Assembly (NCBI GenBank): GCA_023511915.1
Contig: JAIMAN010000015.1
Coordinates: 1 to 50,301 of the forward strand
Source of the DNA: Armatimonadota bacterium
GTDB lineage: Bacteria > Armatimonadota > Fimbriimonadia > Fimbriimonadales > GBS-DC
Direction: 5' to 3'
DNA: 50,301 bases
The notes beneath the pieces are model-generated. The model was not told the DNA's origin and did not search any database. It was given only the letters and a program-made list of their open reading frames with translations. Of this stretch, positions 1 to 7,883 are shown piece by piece. The first letter of the stretch is position 1. The number at the start of each line of letters is the position of its first letter. The translations under genes were made by a program, and so were the position numbers.

Positions 1-123
1 GAAGGAGCGGTTGCAGGTGCGGCAGACCCAGCGTTGTCGCCCGTTTTTGCTGCCGTTTTTGACGATGTGGGTGGCGCCGCATCGGGGGCATGGGGGATTG
101 TCTGAACAAGGTTTTCGTGCCAT
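1..123 (-). CDS. Transposase N-terminal zinc-ribbon fragment (cut by window edge)
   Basis: The 41 visible codons begin at the ATG at 123 and run off the left edge of the window. The peptide contains CPRCG at residues 12-16, then KNGSKNGRQRW, then CRTC at 34-37. This CxxC-x(18)-CxxC zinc ribbon with a K-N-G-x-x-x-G-x-Q-R-W/Y linker is typical of the N terminus of IS1/IS1595/ISL3-type transposases (InsA-like). A good ribosome site (AGGAGG) and a TATAAT box lie just upstream, so the 5' end looks intact. The catalytic part would lie left of this window. Alternative: a short InsA-type regulator encoded by the element. Confidence 0.7.
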   Translation of the reverse strand, partial: MARKPCSDNPPCPRCGATHIVKNGSKNGRQRWVCRTCNRSF

Positions 124-149
124 CCTGTTTACCTCCTGCCTTGATTATA
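124..149 (-). promoter_or_regulatory. -10 box and ribosome site of the transposase
   Basis: On the minus strand a perfect TATAAT (149-144), preceded by GG, is followed by AGGAGG (136-131) and the ATG at 123. The -10 to start distance of about 20 bases leaves room for a short leader with a Shine-Dalgarno site, unlike the leaderless promoters of many resident genes here. Confidence 0.6.
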
Positions 150-193
150 CCATGAATCATTACTCGGAGGGGTGACTACCAGCGATTGTTTTA

Positions 194-994
194 GTGCTGC
201 ACAACTACAGCACGCGCCAGACGCGCTTGATACGGCTGAACGCGAGCGGCGCGCTGCAGTGGGACATAGAGTTGCCTGCCTCTTACGCGGCGTATATGGG
301 CTTCGACAGCGCAGGCGACCTCTACATCGTGTATCAAATGGACAGAAGCCGCGCACGCTTTGCGGTCTACACGCCAACAGGCGAACTGCGCTGGGAGCGT
401 GAGGAGCTGATGAACGCGCAGAGCCTGGCGGTTGCGCCGCGCGGACCCGTCTATATCGCTGCATTCGTGCAAGGAACTCTACGCCTGCGCGCCTACACCG
501 TCGCGGGACAGCTGATGTGGGAGCGCGAAGTGCCCGAAGTCCTTGCGGACGAATTCCCACGAGCCCGACTGCATGTGGACGCGCTCGGTCGAGTGTTCCT
601 GAGCGCGTCGACGACGCCTCAGCTGTCGATGCCGCGTCAAGCGCTTGTGGTTGGCTACACCGCGGAGGGTCGCCCGCTGGGGCAGCTGCTCTTCCCTAAC
701 CGCGCCGATGCCTACCTGATGTGGATTGACTCCGCATCTTTAGACCCGCGTGGACGTTTCCTGACTCTCGCGGGGCGACTCTGGACAGACATGGGCGATT
801 ATGACGGTTTCGTGGTGCACCATCGGCTTACCTCGCCCGATGTGGACGGCAACGGCTGCGTCGATGAGGCGGACTTGCTCGCCGTGCTGCTTAACTTTGG
901 CGGCAGCAACTCCGCGCCTGACCTGAACGGCGACGGCGTCGTGGACGACGCCGATTTGCTGACCGTGCTGTTCAGCTTCGGCGAGGGGTGCTAA
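194..994 (+). CDS. Dockerin-bearing beta-propeller protein, probably 5'-truncated
   Basis: The open frame begins at a GTG at 194; the same frame is stopped at 173, and no signal peptide or well-placed ribosome site precedes it. Residues about 1-210 show repeated blade-like segments (for example GALQWDIELP, GELRWEREEL, GQLMWEREVP), as in PQQ/WD-like beta-propellers. Residues about 214-264 hold two calcium-binding F-hand repeats, DVDGNGCVDEADLLAVLLNFG and DLNGDGVVDDADLLTVLFSFG, a type I dockerin. Dockerin proteins are normally secreted, so the missing signal peptide suggests that the 5' part was lost, probably when the neighbouring insertion sequence arrived. No cohesin partner is visible. It could be called a pseudogene. 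Confidence 0.6.
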   Translation: MLHNYSTRQTRLIRLNASGALQWDIELPASYAAYMGFDSAGDLYIVYQMDRSRARFAVYTPTGELRWEREELMNAQSLAVAPRGPVYIAAFVQGTLRLRAYTVAGQLMWEREVPEVLADEFPRARLHVDALGRVFLSASTTPQLSMPRQALVVGYTAEGRPLGQLLFPNRADAYLMWIDSASLDPRGRFLTLAGRLWTDMGDYDGFVVHHRLTSPDVDGNGCVDEADLLAVLLNFGGSNSAPDLNGDGVVDDADLLTVLFSFGEGC

Positions 995-1021
995 CCTGCG
1001 CCTGTAAGTCTCGACTTAGGG

Positions 1022-1027
1022 TATCAT
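1022..1027 (+). promoter_or_regulatory. -10 box of recG, leaderless type
   Basis: GGG followed by TATCAT, with 8 bases to the ATG at 1036. Transcription would start at or next to the A of the start codon, and no Shine-Dalgarno site is present. Confidence 0.5.
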
Positions 1028-1035
1028 AAACTGCT

Positions 1036-3120
1036 ATGGCAGCGCGCTACACGCTCGAAACCGAAGTGCAGTATGTCAAGGGGGTCGGGACGAAACTCGC
1101 CCAAGTGCTGAGCAAGCTCAACCTCTACACGCTGGGCGACCTGCTGTTTCACCTGCCGCGCCGCTACGAAGACCGCCGCCAGTTCCGCAAAATCGCCCAC
1201 GCCCGCGCAGGCGACGCCGTCACGGTGTCGGGCAAACTGGTCACGGTGGACAATATGAAGGTGCGCAACCTGACCCTCACCAAAGCCTACCTCGACGACG
1301 GGTCGGGCGTGCTGGAACTGGTCTGGTACAACCAGCCCTACATGAAGGACACCCTCAACAAGCTGCGCAACAGCCAGATTGTGGCGTATGGCGTGGTCAA
1401 GGAGTCGCCCTACGGACTGCAGATGGAGACGCCCGAATGGGAAGACCTGCCCGACGGCGCAGACCCCGACAGCCTGCTGAGCGTGAACCGAATCGTGCCC
1501 ATCTACCCGCTAACCGAGGGCATCCGCCAAAAGCGCATGCGCCAGATTCTCTGGAACACCGTGCAGTATGCGCACCTCGCGCCCGAAATCTTGCCCCGCA
1601 GCGTGCGCGAGCGACTGGGGCTGATGCCCATCCAGCACGCCCTACAGCAGATCCACTTCCCCGACAGCGAGCAGGCGATTGACCCCGCGCGGCAGCGATT
1701 GGTGTTCGAGGAGTTTTTCCTGATGCAACTCGGCGTTGGGATGCAACGCCAGCGCACGCGCCAAGAGCGCGGAATCGCCTTGCGCATCGACGCCGACCGC
1801 CTCAACGAGATGCTGCACCGTATTGTGCCCTTCGAACTCACCAACGCCCAGAAGCGCGTCATCCATGAGATTTGGAGCGACATGGCGCAGCCGCACCCGA
1901 TGAACCGCCTGCTGCAAGGCGATGTCGGGTCGGGCAAGACCATCGTCGCGGCGGCGGCGATCTTAGCAGCCGTCGACAACCAGTACCAAGCGGCGATTAT
2001 GGCGCCCACCGAGATTTTGGCGGAGCAGCACTCCATCAACCTGCACCGCCTGTTCCAGCCGCTGGGGATAAGCGTCGAACTGCTGGTCGGCAGGCTGAGC
2101 AACAAGCAGCGGCAGCAGGCGCGCGAGCGCATCGCCACAGGGCGCGGCATGGTCGCCGTCGGCACGCACGCGCTGATTCAGGAGGGCGTCGAGTTCGCGC
2201 GGCTAGGGCTTGCCATCGTCGACGAGCAGCACCGCTTCGGCGTGCTGCAGCGCGCCGCCCTGCGCGACAAGGGCGTCATGCCGCATGTGCTGGTGATGAC
2301 CGCCACGCCCATCCCGCGCACGCTGACCCTCACCCTGTACGGCGAGCTGGATGTGTCCATCATCGACGAGCTGCCCCCAGGACGCAAGCCCGTGCGCACC
2401 CACTGGAAAACGCCCGAAGAGCGACTCAAGGTGTACGCAGGCGTGCGCAAGCTGGTGGAGCAGGGGCGACAGGCGTATGTGATTTGCCCGCTGATCGACG
2501 AATCGAACAAGTTGCAGGTGCGCGCCGCCGAGCAGATGGCGGAACACCTGCAGAACGATGTGTTCCCCGACCTGCGCGTGGGGCTGCTGCACGGGCGCAT
2601 GAAGCCCGCCGAGAAGGAAGCCGTGATGGACGCCTTCCGCGCGGGCGAGCTGCAGATACTGGTCTCCACCACCGTGATTGAGGTCGGCGTCGATGTGCCC
2701 AACGCAGCGGCGATTGTGATCGAAGACGCCGACCGATTCGGGCTGGCGCAGCTGCACCAGTTGCGCGGGCGCGTCGGACGCAGCGAACACCAATCCTACT
2801 GCGTGCTGATTGCCAACCCCAAGTCGGACGACGGGCAGCGCCGCATGGAAATCATGACGCGCACCAACAACGGCTTCCTGATTGCCGAGGAAGACCTGCG
2901 CATTCGCGGACCGGGCGAAATCTACGGCACGCGCCAGAGCGGGATGCCCTCGTTCCGCGTGGCGGACTTGGTCAAAGACATGCGCCTGCTGGAGGTCGCC
3001 CGCCAAGAGGCGTTCCACCTGCTGGAGAGCGACCCCGACCTTAGCCGCCCCGAACATGCTGCGCTGCGCGAGGCGGTGGAGCGCTTCCGCCACCGCTTCG
3101 CGATTGCGACAGTGAGCTGA
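1036..3120 (+). CDS. recG: ATP-dependent DNA helicase RecG
   Basis: This is the superfamily 2 helicase that remodels stalled replication forks and Holliday junctions. The 694-residue length is normal for the family. An N-terminal helix-hairpin-helix-like stretch (VKGVGTKLAQVLSKL, near residue 14) leads into the OB-fold wedge domain (about 60-150). The helicase core has Walker A GDVGSGKT (about 295-302), the DEQH box (about 396-399), motif III TATPIPRT (about 423-430) and the motif VI region QLRGRVGR (about 575-582). The C-terminal TRG region contains the RIRGPGEIYGTRQSG segment. The start is set by a TATCAT box 8 bases upstream. It begins a run of five plus-strand genes. Confidence 0.97.
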   Translation: MAARYTLETEVQYVKGVGTKLAQVLSKLNLYTLGDLLFHLPRRYEDRRQFRKIAHARAGDAVTVSGKLVTVDNMKVRNLTLTKAYLDDGSGVLELVWYNQPYMKDTLNKLRNSQIVAYGVVKESPYGLQMETPEWEDLPDGADPDSLLSVNRIVPIYPLTEGIRQKRMRQILWNTVQYAHLAPEILPRSVRERLGLMPIQHALQQIHFPDSEQAIDPARQRLVFEEFFLMQLGVGMQRQRTRQERGIALRIDADRLNEMLHRIVPFELTNAQKRVIHEIWSDMAQPHPMNRLLQGDVGSGKTIVAAAAILAAVDNQYQAAIMAPTEILAEQHSINLHRLFQPLGISVELLVGRLSNKQRQQARERIATGRGMVAVGTHALIQEGVEFARLGLAIVDEQHRFGVLQRAALRDKGVMPHVLVMTATPIPRTLTLTLYGELDVSIIDELPPGRKPVRTHWKTPEERLKVYAGVRKLVEQGRQAYVICPLIDESNKLQVRAAEQMAEHLQNDVFPDLRVGLLHGRMKPAEKEAVMDAFRAGELQILVSTTVIEVGVDVPNAAAIVIEDADRFGLAQLHQLRGRVGRSEHQSYCVLIANPKSDDGQRRMEIMTRTNNGFLIAEEDLRIRGPGEIYGTRQSGMPSFRVADLVKDMRLLEVARQEAFHLLESDPDLSRPEHAALREAVERFRHRFAIATVS

Positions 3121-3146
3121 ACCTCAAGAATCCTCTGCAAATTTCC

Positions 3147-3152
3147 GATAAT
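3147..3152 (+). promoter_or_regulatory. Possible -10 box for the 3174 gene cluster
   Basis: GATAAT lies 21 bases before the ATG at 3174. It could drive the small-gene/chaperone/MazG cluster independently of recG. The -35 region is not convincing. Confidence 0.3.
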
Positions 3153-3173
3153 TCCCTGTGCGAGGCGACGGCG

Positions 3174-3365
3174 ATGCCCGAATCGGTGCGTTCGTCCGAG
3201 CGTGTGGCGTCGGTTCCGCCTGTGGGCGCGCGCACGCCGCGCGAGGAGCGCGAGCAACACGCGCGTCAGAAGCGAAAGGCGTTGCAGGGCAGCCCCGAAA
3301 AGGTGTCCCAATCGCCCGAACCGCCGTCCGACGAGACGCCGCACGCGCTGGATGTGGAGGTCTAA
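3174..3365 (+). CDS. Small basic/acidic hypothetical protein, 63 aa
   Basis: I do not recognise this protein. It is hydrophilic and low in complexity, with a basic middle (REEREQHARQKRKA) and an acidic Ser/Pro-rich end, and it has no membrane segment or cysteine. It is probably disordered. It sits 53 bases after recG and its stop is 3 bases before the ATG of the next gene (3369), so it looks like the first gene of a cluster with the membrane-anchored protein and the SurA-like chaperone. The start is supported only by a weak GAGGCG-type ribosome site. Confidence 0.5.
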   Translation: MPESVRSSERVASVPPVGARTPREEREQHARQKRKALQGSPEKVSQSPEPPSDETPHALDVEV

Positions 3366-3368
3366 GCG

Positions 3369-3905
3369 ATGTCCGAACTGATGGTGCTGCTGCAAGCCCT
3401 GCTACTCATTGCGGGCTGGCTGCTGTTTTTACGCGCCCAGACCGAGTTGCGCGCCCAAGCCGCGCGCCAATCGCTGACGGGCGAGCTGGAAGAGTTGCGC
3501 CAGACGATTGACGCCCTGCTGCAAAAACTTGCCGAAGACGCCGCGCGCGCCGAAGCGCGACTCGAGGCGCGCCTGCGCGAGCTGGAACGCTACACCCAGT
3601 ACGCGCCGCTTGCCTGCGAGCCTGCCGCAGGAAACGCCGACGCCTGCCTCACAGAGACACAGCCGACGCCACCCGCGCCGTTCGCCGACGCGGTTGACGC
3701 CACGCCCAACACAACCGCCGAAACTTTAACGCCCGATTCAGGGTATAACTCTACAGGTTCAGCAACTTCGCTGTATGGCGCGGTGCGTATGCTGGCGGCG
3801 CAAGGGCTTACCGTCGCCGAAATCGCCCGACAAACGGGCTACGCCGCGGGCGAGGTCGAGCTGATTCTGAACCTAACACGACATCGGACGGAGGAGAACG
3901 AATGA
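3369..3905 (+). CDS. Membrane-anchored coiled-coil protein with C-terminal helix-turn-helix-like motif
   Basis: The 178 residues fall into four parts. There is an N-terminal transmembrane helix (about 4-22, LMVLLQALLLIAGWLLFL). A charged heptad-like coiled coil follows (about 24-78, rich in Arg/Glu/Ala/Leu). Then comes a Pro/Ala/Thr-rich linker (about 85-130). The last part is a compact C-terminal module (about 138-172) with the pattern LAAQGLTVAEIARQTGYAAGE, resembling a helix-turn-helix. The architecture recalls small anchored proteins such as DUF2802/YlxL-like proteins, but that link is a guess. Its stop overlaps the ATG of the next gene by 4 bases, implying translational coupling. Confidence 0.75.
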   Translation: MSELMVLLQALLLIAGWLLFLRAQTELRAQAARQSLTGELEELRQTIDALLQKLAEDAARAEARLEARLRELERYTQYAPLACEPAAGNADACLTETQPTPPAPFADAVDATPNTTAETLTPDSGYNSTGSATSLYGAVRMLAAQGLTVAEIARQTGYAAGEVELILNLTRHRTEENE

Positions 3906-4984
3906 AATTATCGAGTTTCGTTGGGATTGGGTTTGCAACGCTGCTAACGGCGTCCCTTGTAAGCGGGTGCGGCGGCGGCAACCAGAAAGCTGTGGTCGCC
4001 AAAGTGGGCGACACCCCCATCGATCGAGAGATGTATATCCGCCGCTTGGAGCTGATGCCGACCCCCGTGCAAATCGGCGGCAACCAAGCGACCACCGCCC
4101 CCGCAGGCTACACGACCCTTGTGCAGATGATCCGCGAGCAGGTGCTGCTCGACATGGCGAAAGAGGAAGGCGTGCTGCCGACCGACCAACAGGTCGAAGA
4201 GCGCGTGCAGCGCGAGATGAAAAACAACCCGCAAATCAAGCAAGCCATCACCGAGGGGCGTCTGACCCTCGACGACTATCGCGAGCGGGTGCGCGTGGCG
4301 CTGGCGGAGTTCAACCTGCGCACCAAAGGCGTCACGGTCACGGAGCAGGAGGTCAAGAAAATCTACGACGAGAACAAGCGGGCGTTTTATCGCCCCGCCA
4401 GCGCGCGCGTGCGCACCATCCTCGTGCAGAACCCCGAAGTGCGCAAACAGATTGACGACGACCTCAAGCGCGGGTTCAACTTCCAGAGCATCGTGAACAA
4501 GTACGCGCAGAACCCTGTCGCAGGCGTGCAGTCGGGCGAGTCGGAGTTCGCGCTTGAGGGGCAAGTACCCCAGACGCCCGACGGGCAAGTCCTGCTGCGC
4601 GTTCGCAACATCCTCAAGAACGCCAAGCCGCAGCAGGTAACGGACTGGATTCCCGTGGGCAACGGCGTGGTCGCGCGCTTTGAAGTGCTGGCGAAAAGTC
4701 AGGGGCAGCAGCTGTCCTTCGAGGAGGTCAAAGACAATATCCGCGAGCAACTGATGCTGCAGAAAGGGTTGCAGACCAACCGCGACCTGAACATGGAGAT
4801 GGCGAAGCGGATGGCGAACACACCCGTAGAGATTACCTCCGAGGGGTGGAAGAAGCAGTACCAGAAGGATATCGAGGAGCTGAAGAAGACCCTCGCGCAG
4901 CTGGAGCCGCAGCAGGGCGGCAAGCCCGCCGAGCAGGGCGCCCAAGCCGCGCCTGCAGCGAATAAGCCCGCCGAGAAACGCTGA
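3902..4984 (+). CDS. SurA/PrsA-like peptidyl-prolyl isomerase lipoprotein
   Basis: This is a predicted extracytoplasmic folding chaperone of 360 residues. A lipoprotein signal peptide ends in LVSGC, with the lipidated Cys at 23. A SurA N-terminal-type helical region follows, opening with a VAKVGDTPIDREMYIRRLE-like segment and continuing to about residue 150. The parvulin-type domain (about 155-290) has the expected pattern ARVRTILV ... FNFQSIVNKYAQNP ... GVVARFEVL, and the C-terminal tail is Ala/Lys/Gln-rich. It overlaps the preceding gene by 4 bases, and its TGA shares one base with the ATG of mazG. In a diderm cell it would assist outer-membrane or secreted proteins, such as those encoded elsewhere in the window. 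Isomerase activity itself cannot be judged from sequence. Confidence 0.85.
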   Translation: MKLSSFVGIGFATLLTASLVSGCGGGNQKAVVAKVGDTPIDREMYIRRLELMPTPVQIGGNQATTAPAGYTTLVQMIREQVLLDMAKEEGVLPTDQQVEERVQREMKNNPQIKQAITEGRLTLDDYRERVRVALAEFNLRTKGVTVTEQEVKKIYDENKRAFYRPASARVRTILVQNPEVRKQIDDDLKRGFNFQSIVNKYAQNPVAGVQSGESEFALEGQVPQTPDGQVLLRVRNILKNAKPQQVTDWIPVGNGVVARFEVLAKSQGQQLSFEEVKDNIREQLMLQKGLQTNRDLNMEMAKRMANTPVEITSEGWKKQYQKDIEELKKTLAQLEPQQGGKPAEQGAQAAPAANKPAEKR

Positions 4985-6393
4985 TGCTATACCTTGTGGG
5001 GCTGGGCGCGGGCGGGGCGCAGGAGCTGAGCGAGCAGGCGTTGCACGCCCTGCGCCGCGCCCCGCGCGTGTTTGTGAGCCAGCCGACTCACCCCAGCACG
5101 CGCCTGCTGCAACTGGCAGGAATCGCATTCGAGCCGTGCCCCGCCGAGCCAGAGAAAGCCGTTGCGACGCTGCTGCACGCGCCCGAACGCACGATCGCCC
5201 TCGCTGTGCCTGGGCACCCGCTGTTGGGCAACCCCCTCGCAGCGCACGCGCTCGCCGCAGCGGCTGAGGCGGGACGCCCCGTGCGACTCGTGCCCAGCCG
5301 CAGTGCGCTGGAACCTGCGCTGGAGGCGACCCTGCACGCTGCGCCCGACGGCGTTCAGGTCATCAGCGCAGCGCGGCTGCCCCATGCCACCCCCGACCCG
5401 ACCCTGCCCGCCCTCTGGTTTGGTATCGAGACGCCCGAACGCCTGCGCGCCCTGCACGCCCACTTGAGCCTGCGCTACCCGCCCGACCACGAGGTGGTTC
5501 TGGTGCATGCGCCTGGCGATGTGAGCGTGGAGACGCGGCGCGTACCGCTGGCACAACTGACCGCGATGCCCTGCGACGCGCTGACCTATCTGCTGGTTCC
5601 TGCCTGCCCGCGCCGTGAGCAGACCTACGCGGGCTTTGAGGGGCTGGCGCGCGTGGTCGCCGCGCTGCGCGCCCCCGACGGCTGCCCATGGGATCGCGAG
5701 CAGACCCACGAGAGCCTCAAGCCCCACCTGCTGGAGGAGACCTACGAGACGCTGGAAGCGATTGACCGCGCCGACCCCGCCGAACTGCGCGAGGAACTCG
5801 GCGACCTGCTGCTGCAAGTGCTGATGCACAGCCAAATCGCCAGCGAAACAGGCGCGTTCGATATTGAGCAAGTGGTGCAGCATCTCACCGAGAAACTTAT
5901 TGCGCGCCACCCGCATGTGTTCGGCGATGCGCACGCCGAGACCGCCGCGCAGGTGCTGAAAAACTGGGACGCCACGAAACGCCAACAGAAAGGACGCGAC
6001 TCGGTGCTGGACGGCGTGCCGCGCGCGATGCCCGCGTTAGCGCGCGCCCAAGAGATCTCCAAACGCGCTGCCCGCGTCGGCTTCGAGTGGGACTCTATCG
6101 ATGGCGTGCTGGACAAACTGCGCGAGGAGGAGACCGAACTGCGCCAAGCAATTGAGTCGGGCGATAAAGGACGCATCGCGAGCGAGTTGGGCGACCTGCT
6201 GTTCACGGTGGTCAACATCGCCCGCCACGCTAAAGTGGACGCCGAGCAGTGCCTGCGCCAGATGGTCGATCGGTTCACGGTGCGCTTCCAGTGGATGGAG
6301 GCGGAAGCCACGCGCCAGAACCGCCTGCTGGAGAGCCTCTCCGCCGACGAGTGGGAAGATTTGTGGCAGCAGGCGAAGCGCGAGGCTCGCTAA
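4984..6393 (+). CDS. mazG: Tetrapyrrole-methylase-like/MazG nucleotide pyrophosphohydrolase fusion
   Basis: Residues about 1-210 form a tetrapyrrole (corrin/porphyrin) methylase-like domain beginning LYLVGLGAGG; from about 220 onward there is a full tandem MazG protein. Each MazG repeat has its metal-binding signature: EETYE with ELGDLL near residues 250 and 272, and EEETE with ELGDLL near 380 and 401. This domain order matches Bacillus YabN. MazG hydrolyses NTPs to NMP and pyrophosphate and is linked to nucleotide-pool cleaning and ppGpp control; the role of the methylase-like half is unknown. The TGATG overlap with the chaperone gene suggests coupled translation. Its stop overlaps the convergent Uma2 gene by 4 bases. 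Confidence 0.92.
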   Translation: MLYLVGLGAGGAQELSEQALHALRRAPRVFVSQPTHPSTRLLQLAGIAFEPCPAEPEKAVATLLHAPERTIALAVPGHPLLGNPLAAHALAAAAEAGRPVRLVPSRSALEPALEATLHAAPDGVQVISAARLPHATPDPTLPALWFGIETPERLRALHAHLSLRYPPDHEVVLVHAPGDVSVETRRVPLAQLTAMPCDALTYLLVPACPRREQTYAGFEGLARVVAALRAPDGCPWDREQTHESLKPHLLEETYETLEAIDRADPAELREELGDLLLQVLMHSQIASETGAFDIEQVVQHLTEKLIARHPHVFGDAHAETAAQVLKNWDATKRQQKGRDSVLDGVPRAMPALARAQEISKRAARVGFEWDSIDGVLDKLREEETELRQAIESGDKGRIASELGDLLFTVVNIARHAKVDAEQCLRQMVDRFTVRFQWMEAEATRQNRLLESLSADEWEDLWQQAKREAR

Positions 6394-7019
6394 CCTGTTT
6401 CGCGCGGCGGCAACAGGTCGTCGACGGCAATCACTGCCTCTGGTTGTGCTACAGGCGTAATCGACTCGCCCGCTTGATACACCGCCTGCTGGCGATACCC
6501 GTACCCATACGGGCGTCCTGCTATCGGCGCAGGCTCCCGAAACACCTCCTGCACGCCCTCCATAAGGTTCACAATCCAGTATTCAGGAATGCCTGCCCAC
6601 GCATAGAGGCTGGCTTTGGTGTGGCGGTCTAAACGCAGGGTGGCTTCGCTGACTTCCACCACCAGCACGGCGCGGGTGGGGTGGGCATAAGCGAAGTCGC
6701 GGATGCTGCCTTCTACGACGGCGACATCGGGTAGCGGCAGGTCGCGCTCGCTCAGTGCCAGCGGCAACTGCGTGTCTACCAAGTAGCCCGCCTCTTCGGG
6801 AAATGCTTTCTGCAGGGCGCGGACGCAAAGACGGATTGCAGTCGCGTGTGCGCTTTTCATAGGCAACTCCTTTGCGACCAGTTCGCCGCCGATGAGTTCG
6901 ATTGTCTCGTCGGGGTGCAGGATGCCTGCGTCGTACATCCGTTCCAACTCGGCGCGGGTGAACTTGCGCGTGTTTCCCCCGCGCACTATAGATTTCGGGC
7001 GCGACAACACTTTTGCCAT
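6390..7019 (-). CDS. Uma2 family (DUF820) putative restriction-like endonuclease
   Basis: The 209-residue protein shows the Uma2/DUF820 pattern: an N-terminal TRAELERMYDAGIL segment, IELIGGELV, a PDVAVV strand, the LVVEVSE core strand and ASLYAWAGIPEYWIVN. The D...E-x-S arrangement matches the PD-(D/E)xK nuclease fold assigned to this family. The family is expanded in cyanobacteria, Deinococcota and Armatimonadota; its biological role is unclear. The start follows a TATACT box by 6 bases. A second, divergent copy lies at 15348-15968. Confidence 0.88.
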   Translation of the reverse strand: MAKVLSRPKSIVRGGNTRKFTRAELERMYDAGILHPDETIELIGGELVAKELPMKSAHATAIRLCVRALQKAFPEEAGYLVDTQLPLALSERDLPLPDVAVVEGSIRDFAYAHPTRAVLVVEVSEATLRLDRHTKASLYAWAGIPEYWIVNLMEGVQEVFREPAPIAGRPYGYGYRQQAVYQAGESITPVAQPEAVIAVDDLLPPRETG

Positions 7020-7025
7020 AAACTC

Positions 7026-7031
7026 AGTATA
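7026..7031 (-). promoter_or_regulatory. -10 box of the first Uma2 gene, leaderless type
   Basis: GGG then TATACT on the minus strand, with only 6 bases before the ATG at 7019. Confidence 0.5.
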
Positions 7032-7042
7032 CCCCTGTAAAT

Positions 7043-7882
7043 CTACTGCACATCACGCCGCCAGAAGATGACCAGCCCCACAGTTAGAGCCACAAGGATA
7101 TACAGCGCGACATACGCCAAGTCCAGCGGCTGCACGGGCGGGTTCAGGAACTCCAGCACATCGGGGCGTCCGAAGCGCGGGCGCTCGCCAAACCCTGGCG
7201 GTAGGATGGTATCCACTTGAATCTGCACCAGTCGCTTCAGCGTTGCCATCGGCAGCGCCCACTCCGAAAGCCAAATCATCTGCTGCAGCAGGCGCACATC
7301 GAAAAACGCCGCAATCGGGCGCAGGAAATGGTCGGAGAAGTAGGCGAACGCGCCCAGCGCAACAGTGAACATCGAGGCAATCGACGCGCCCAGAAAACTG
7401 GAGAGCGCAAGCGCGAGCGTGCCATACAGAATCGGGTACAGCAGCACATAGGGCAGCGCGCGCCACATCTCCACGCGCGGCTCGCCCTGCAGCGCAACCG
7501 ACGCCCACAGCATCGCTGTCCAGAGCGTTGCGTTCGCCGCGCTGAACAGCATCACGCCCAGCCACTTGCCCAGGTAGAGTTCCCAGCGATAAAGCGGGCG
7601 GGGCAGAATTGCCGCCAGATACCCGCGCTCGATCTCGGCAGTGATTGCGCCTGCGCTGAGCAGAATCGCCAGCACCGCCGAGAAGAACTTGATGGCGTCG
7701 ATGCCGAACAACACGGCGATGTTCACGCCCAACTCGAACTGTCGTTCGTCGCCGCCGAACGCCTCCTTGAACGCGCGCGGCAGAAAACTCAGCCCGTACA
7801 GCGTCACTAAGATGATGAGCGTGCCCAGAAACGCGCGTCGGCGCATCGCCTCTTTGAGCGTGAGCGCGATGATGACTCCCAT
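7043..7882 (-). CDS. ABC-2 type transporter permease
   Basis: A 279-residue polytopic membrane protein beginning MGVIIALTLKEAMRRRAFLG. It has about six hydrophobic segments and the ABC-2 arrangement: a cytoplasmic N terminus rich in Arg, a second helix followed by an EIERGYLAAILPRPLYRWE loop, and a final helix at the C terminus. The start is placed at 7882, one base after the stop of the ATPase gene, instead of at a longer frame start, because the extension is Arg-rich and out of keeping with the family. Its substrate cannot be inferred; it forms an exporter with the ATPase upstream. Confidence 0.88.
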   Translation of the reverse strand: MGVIIALTLKEAMRRRAFLGTLIILVTLYGLSFLPRAFKEAFGGDERQFELGVNIAVLFGIDAIKFFSAVLAILLSAGAITAEIERGYLAAILPRPLYRWELYLGKWLGVMLFSAANATLWTAMLWASVALQGEPRVEMWRALPYVLLYPILYGTLALALSSFLGASIASMFTVALGAFAYFSDHFLRPIAAFFDVRLLQQMIWLSEWALPMATLKRLVQIQVDTILPPGFGERPRFGRPDVLEFLNPPVQPLDLAYVALYILVALTVGLVIFWRRDVQ

Positions 7883-7883
7883 G

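Noticed and set aside
3944-5128. A 394-codon frame antisense to the SurA-like and mazG genes
   Set aside because: It spans two well-supported genes with coupled stop and start, and has no domain or ribosome site.
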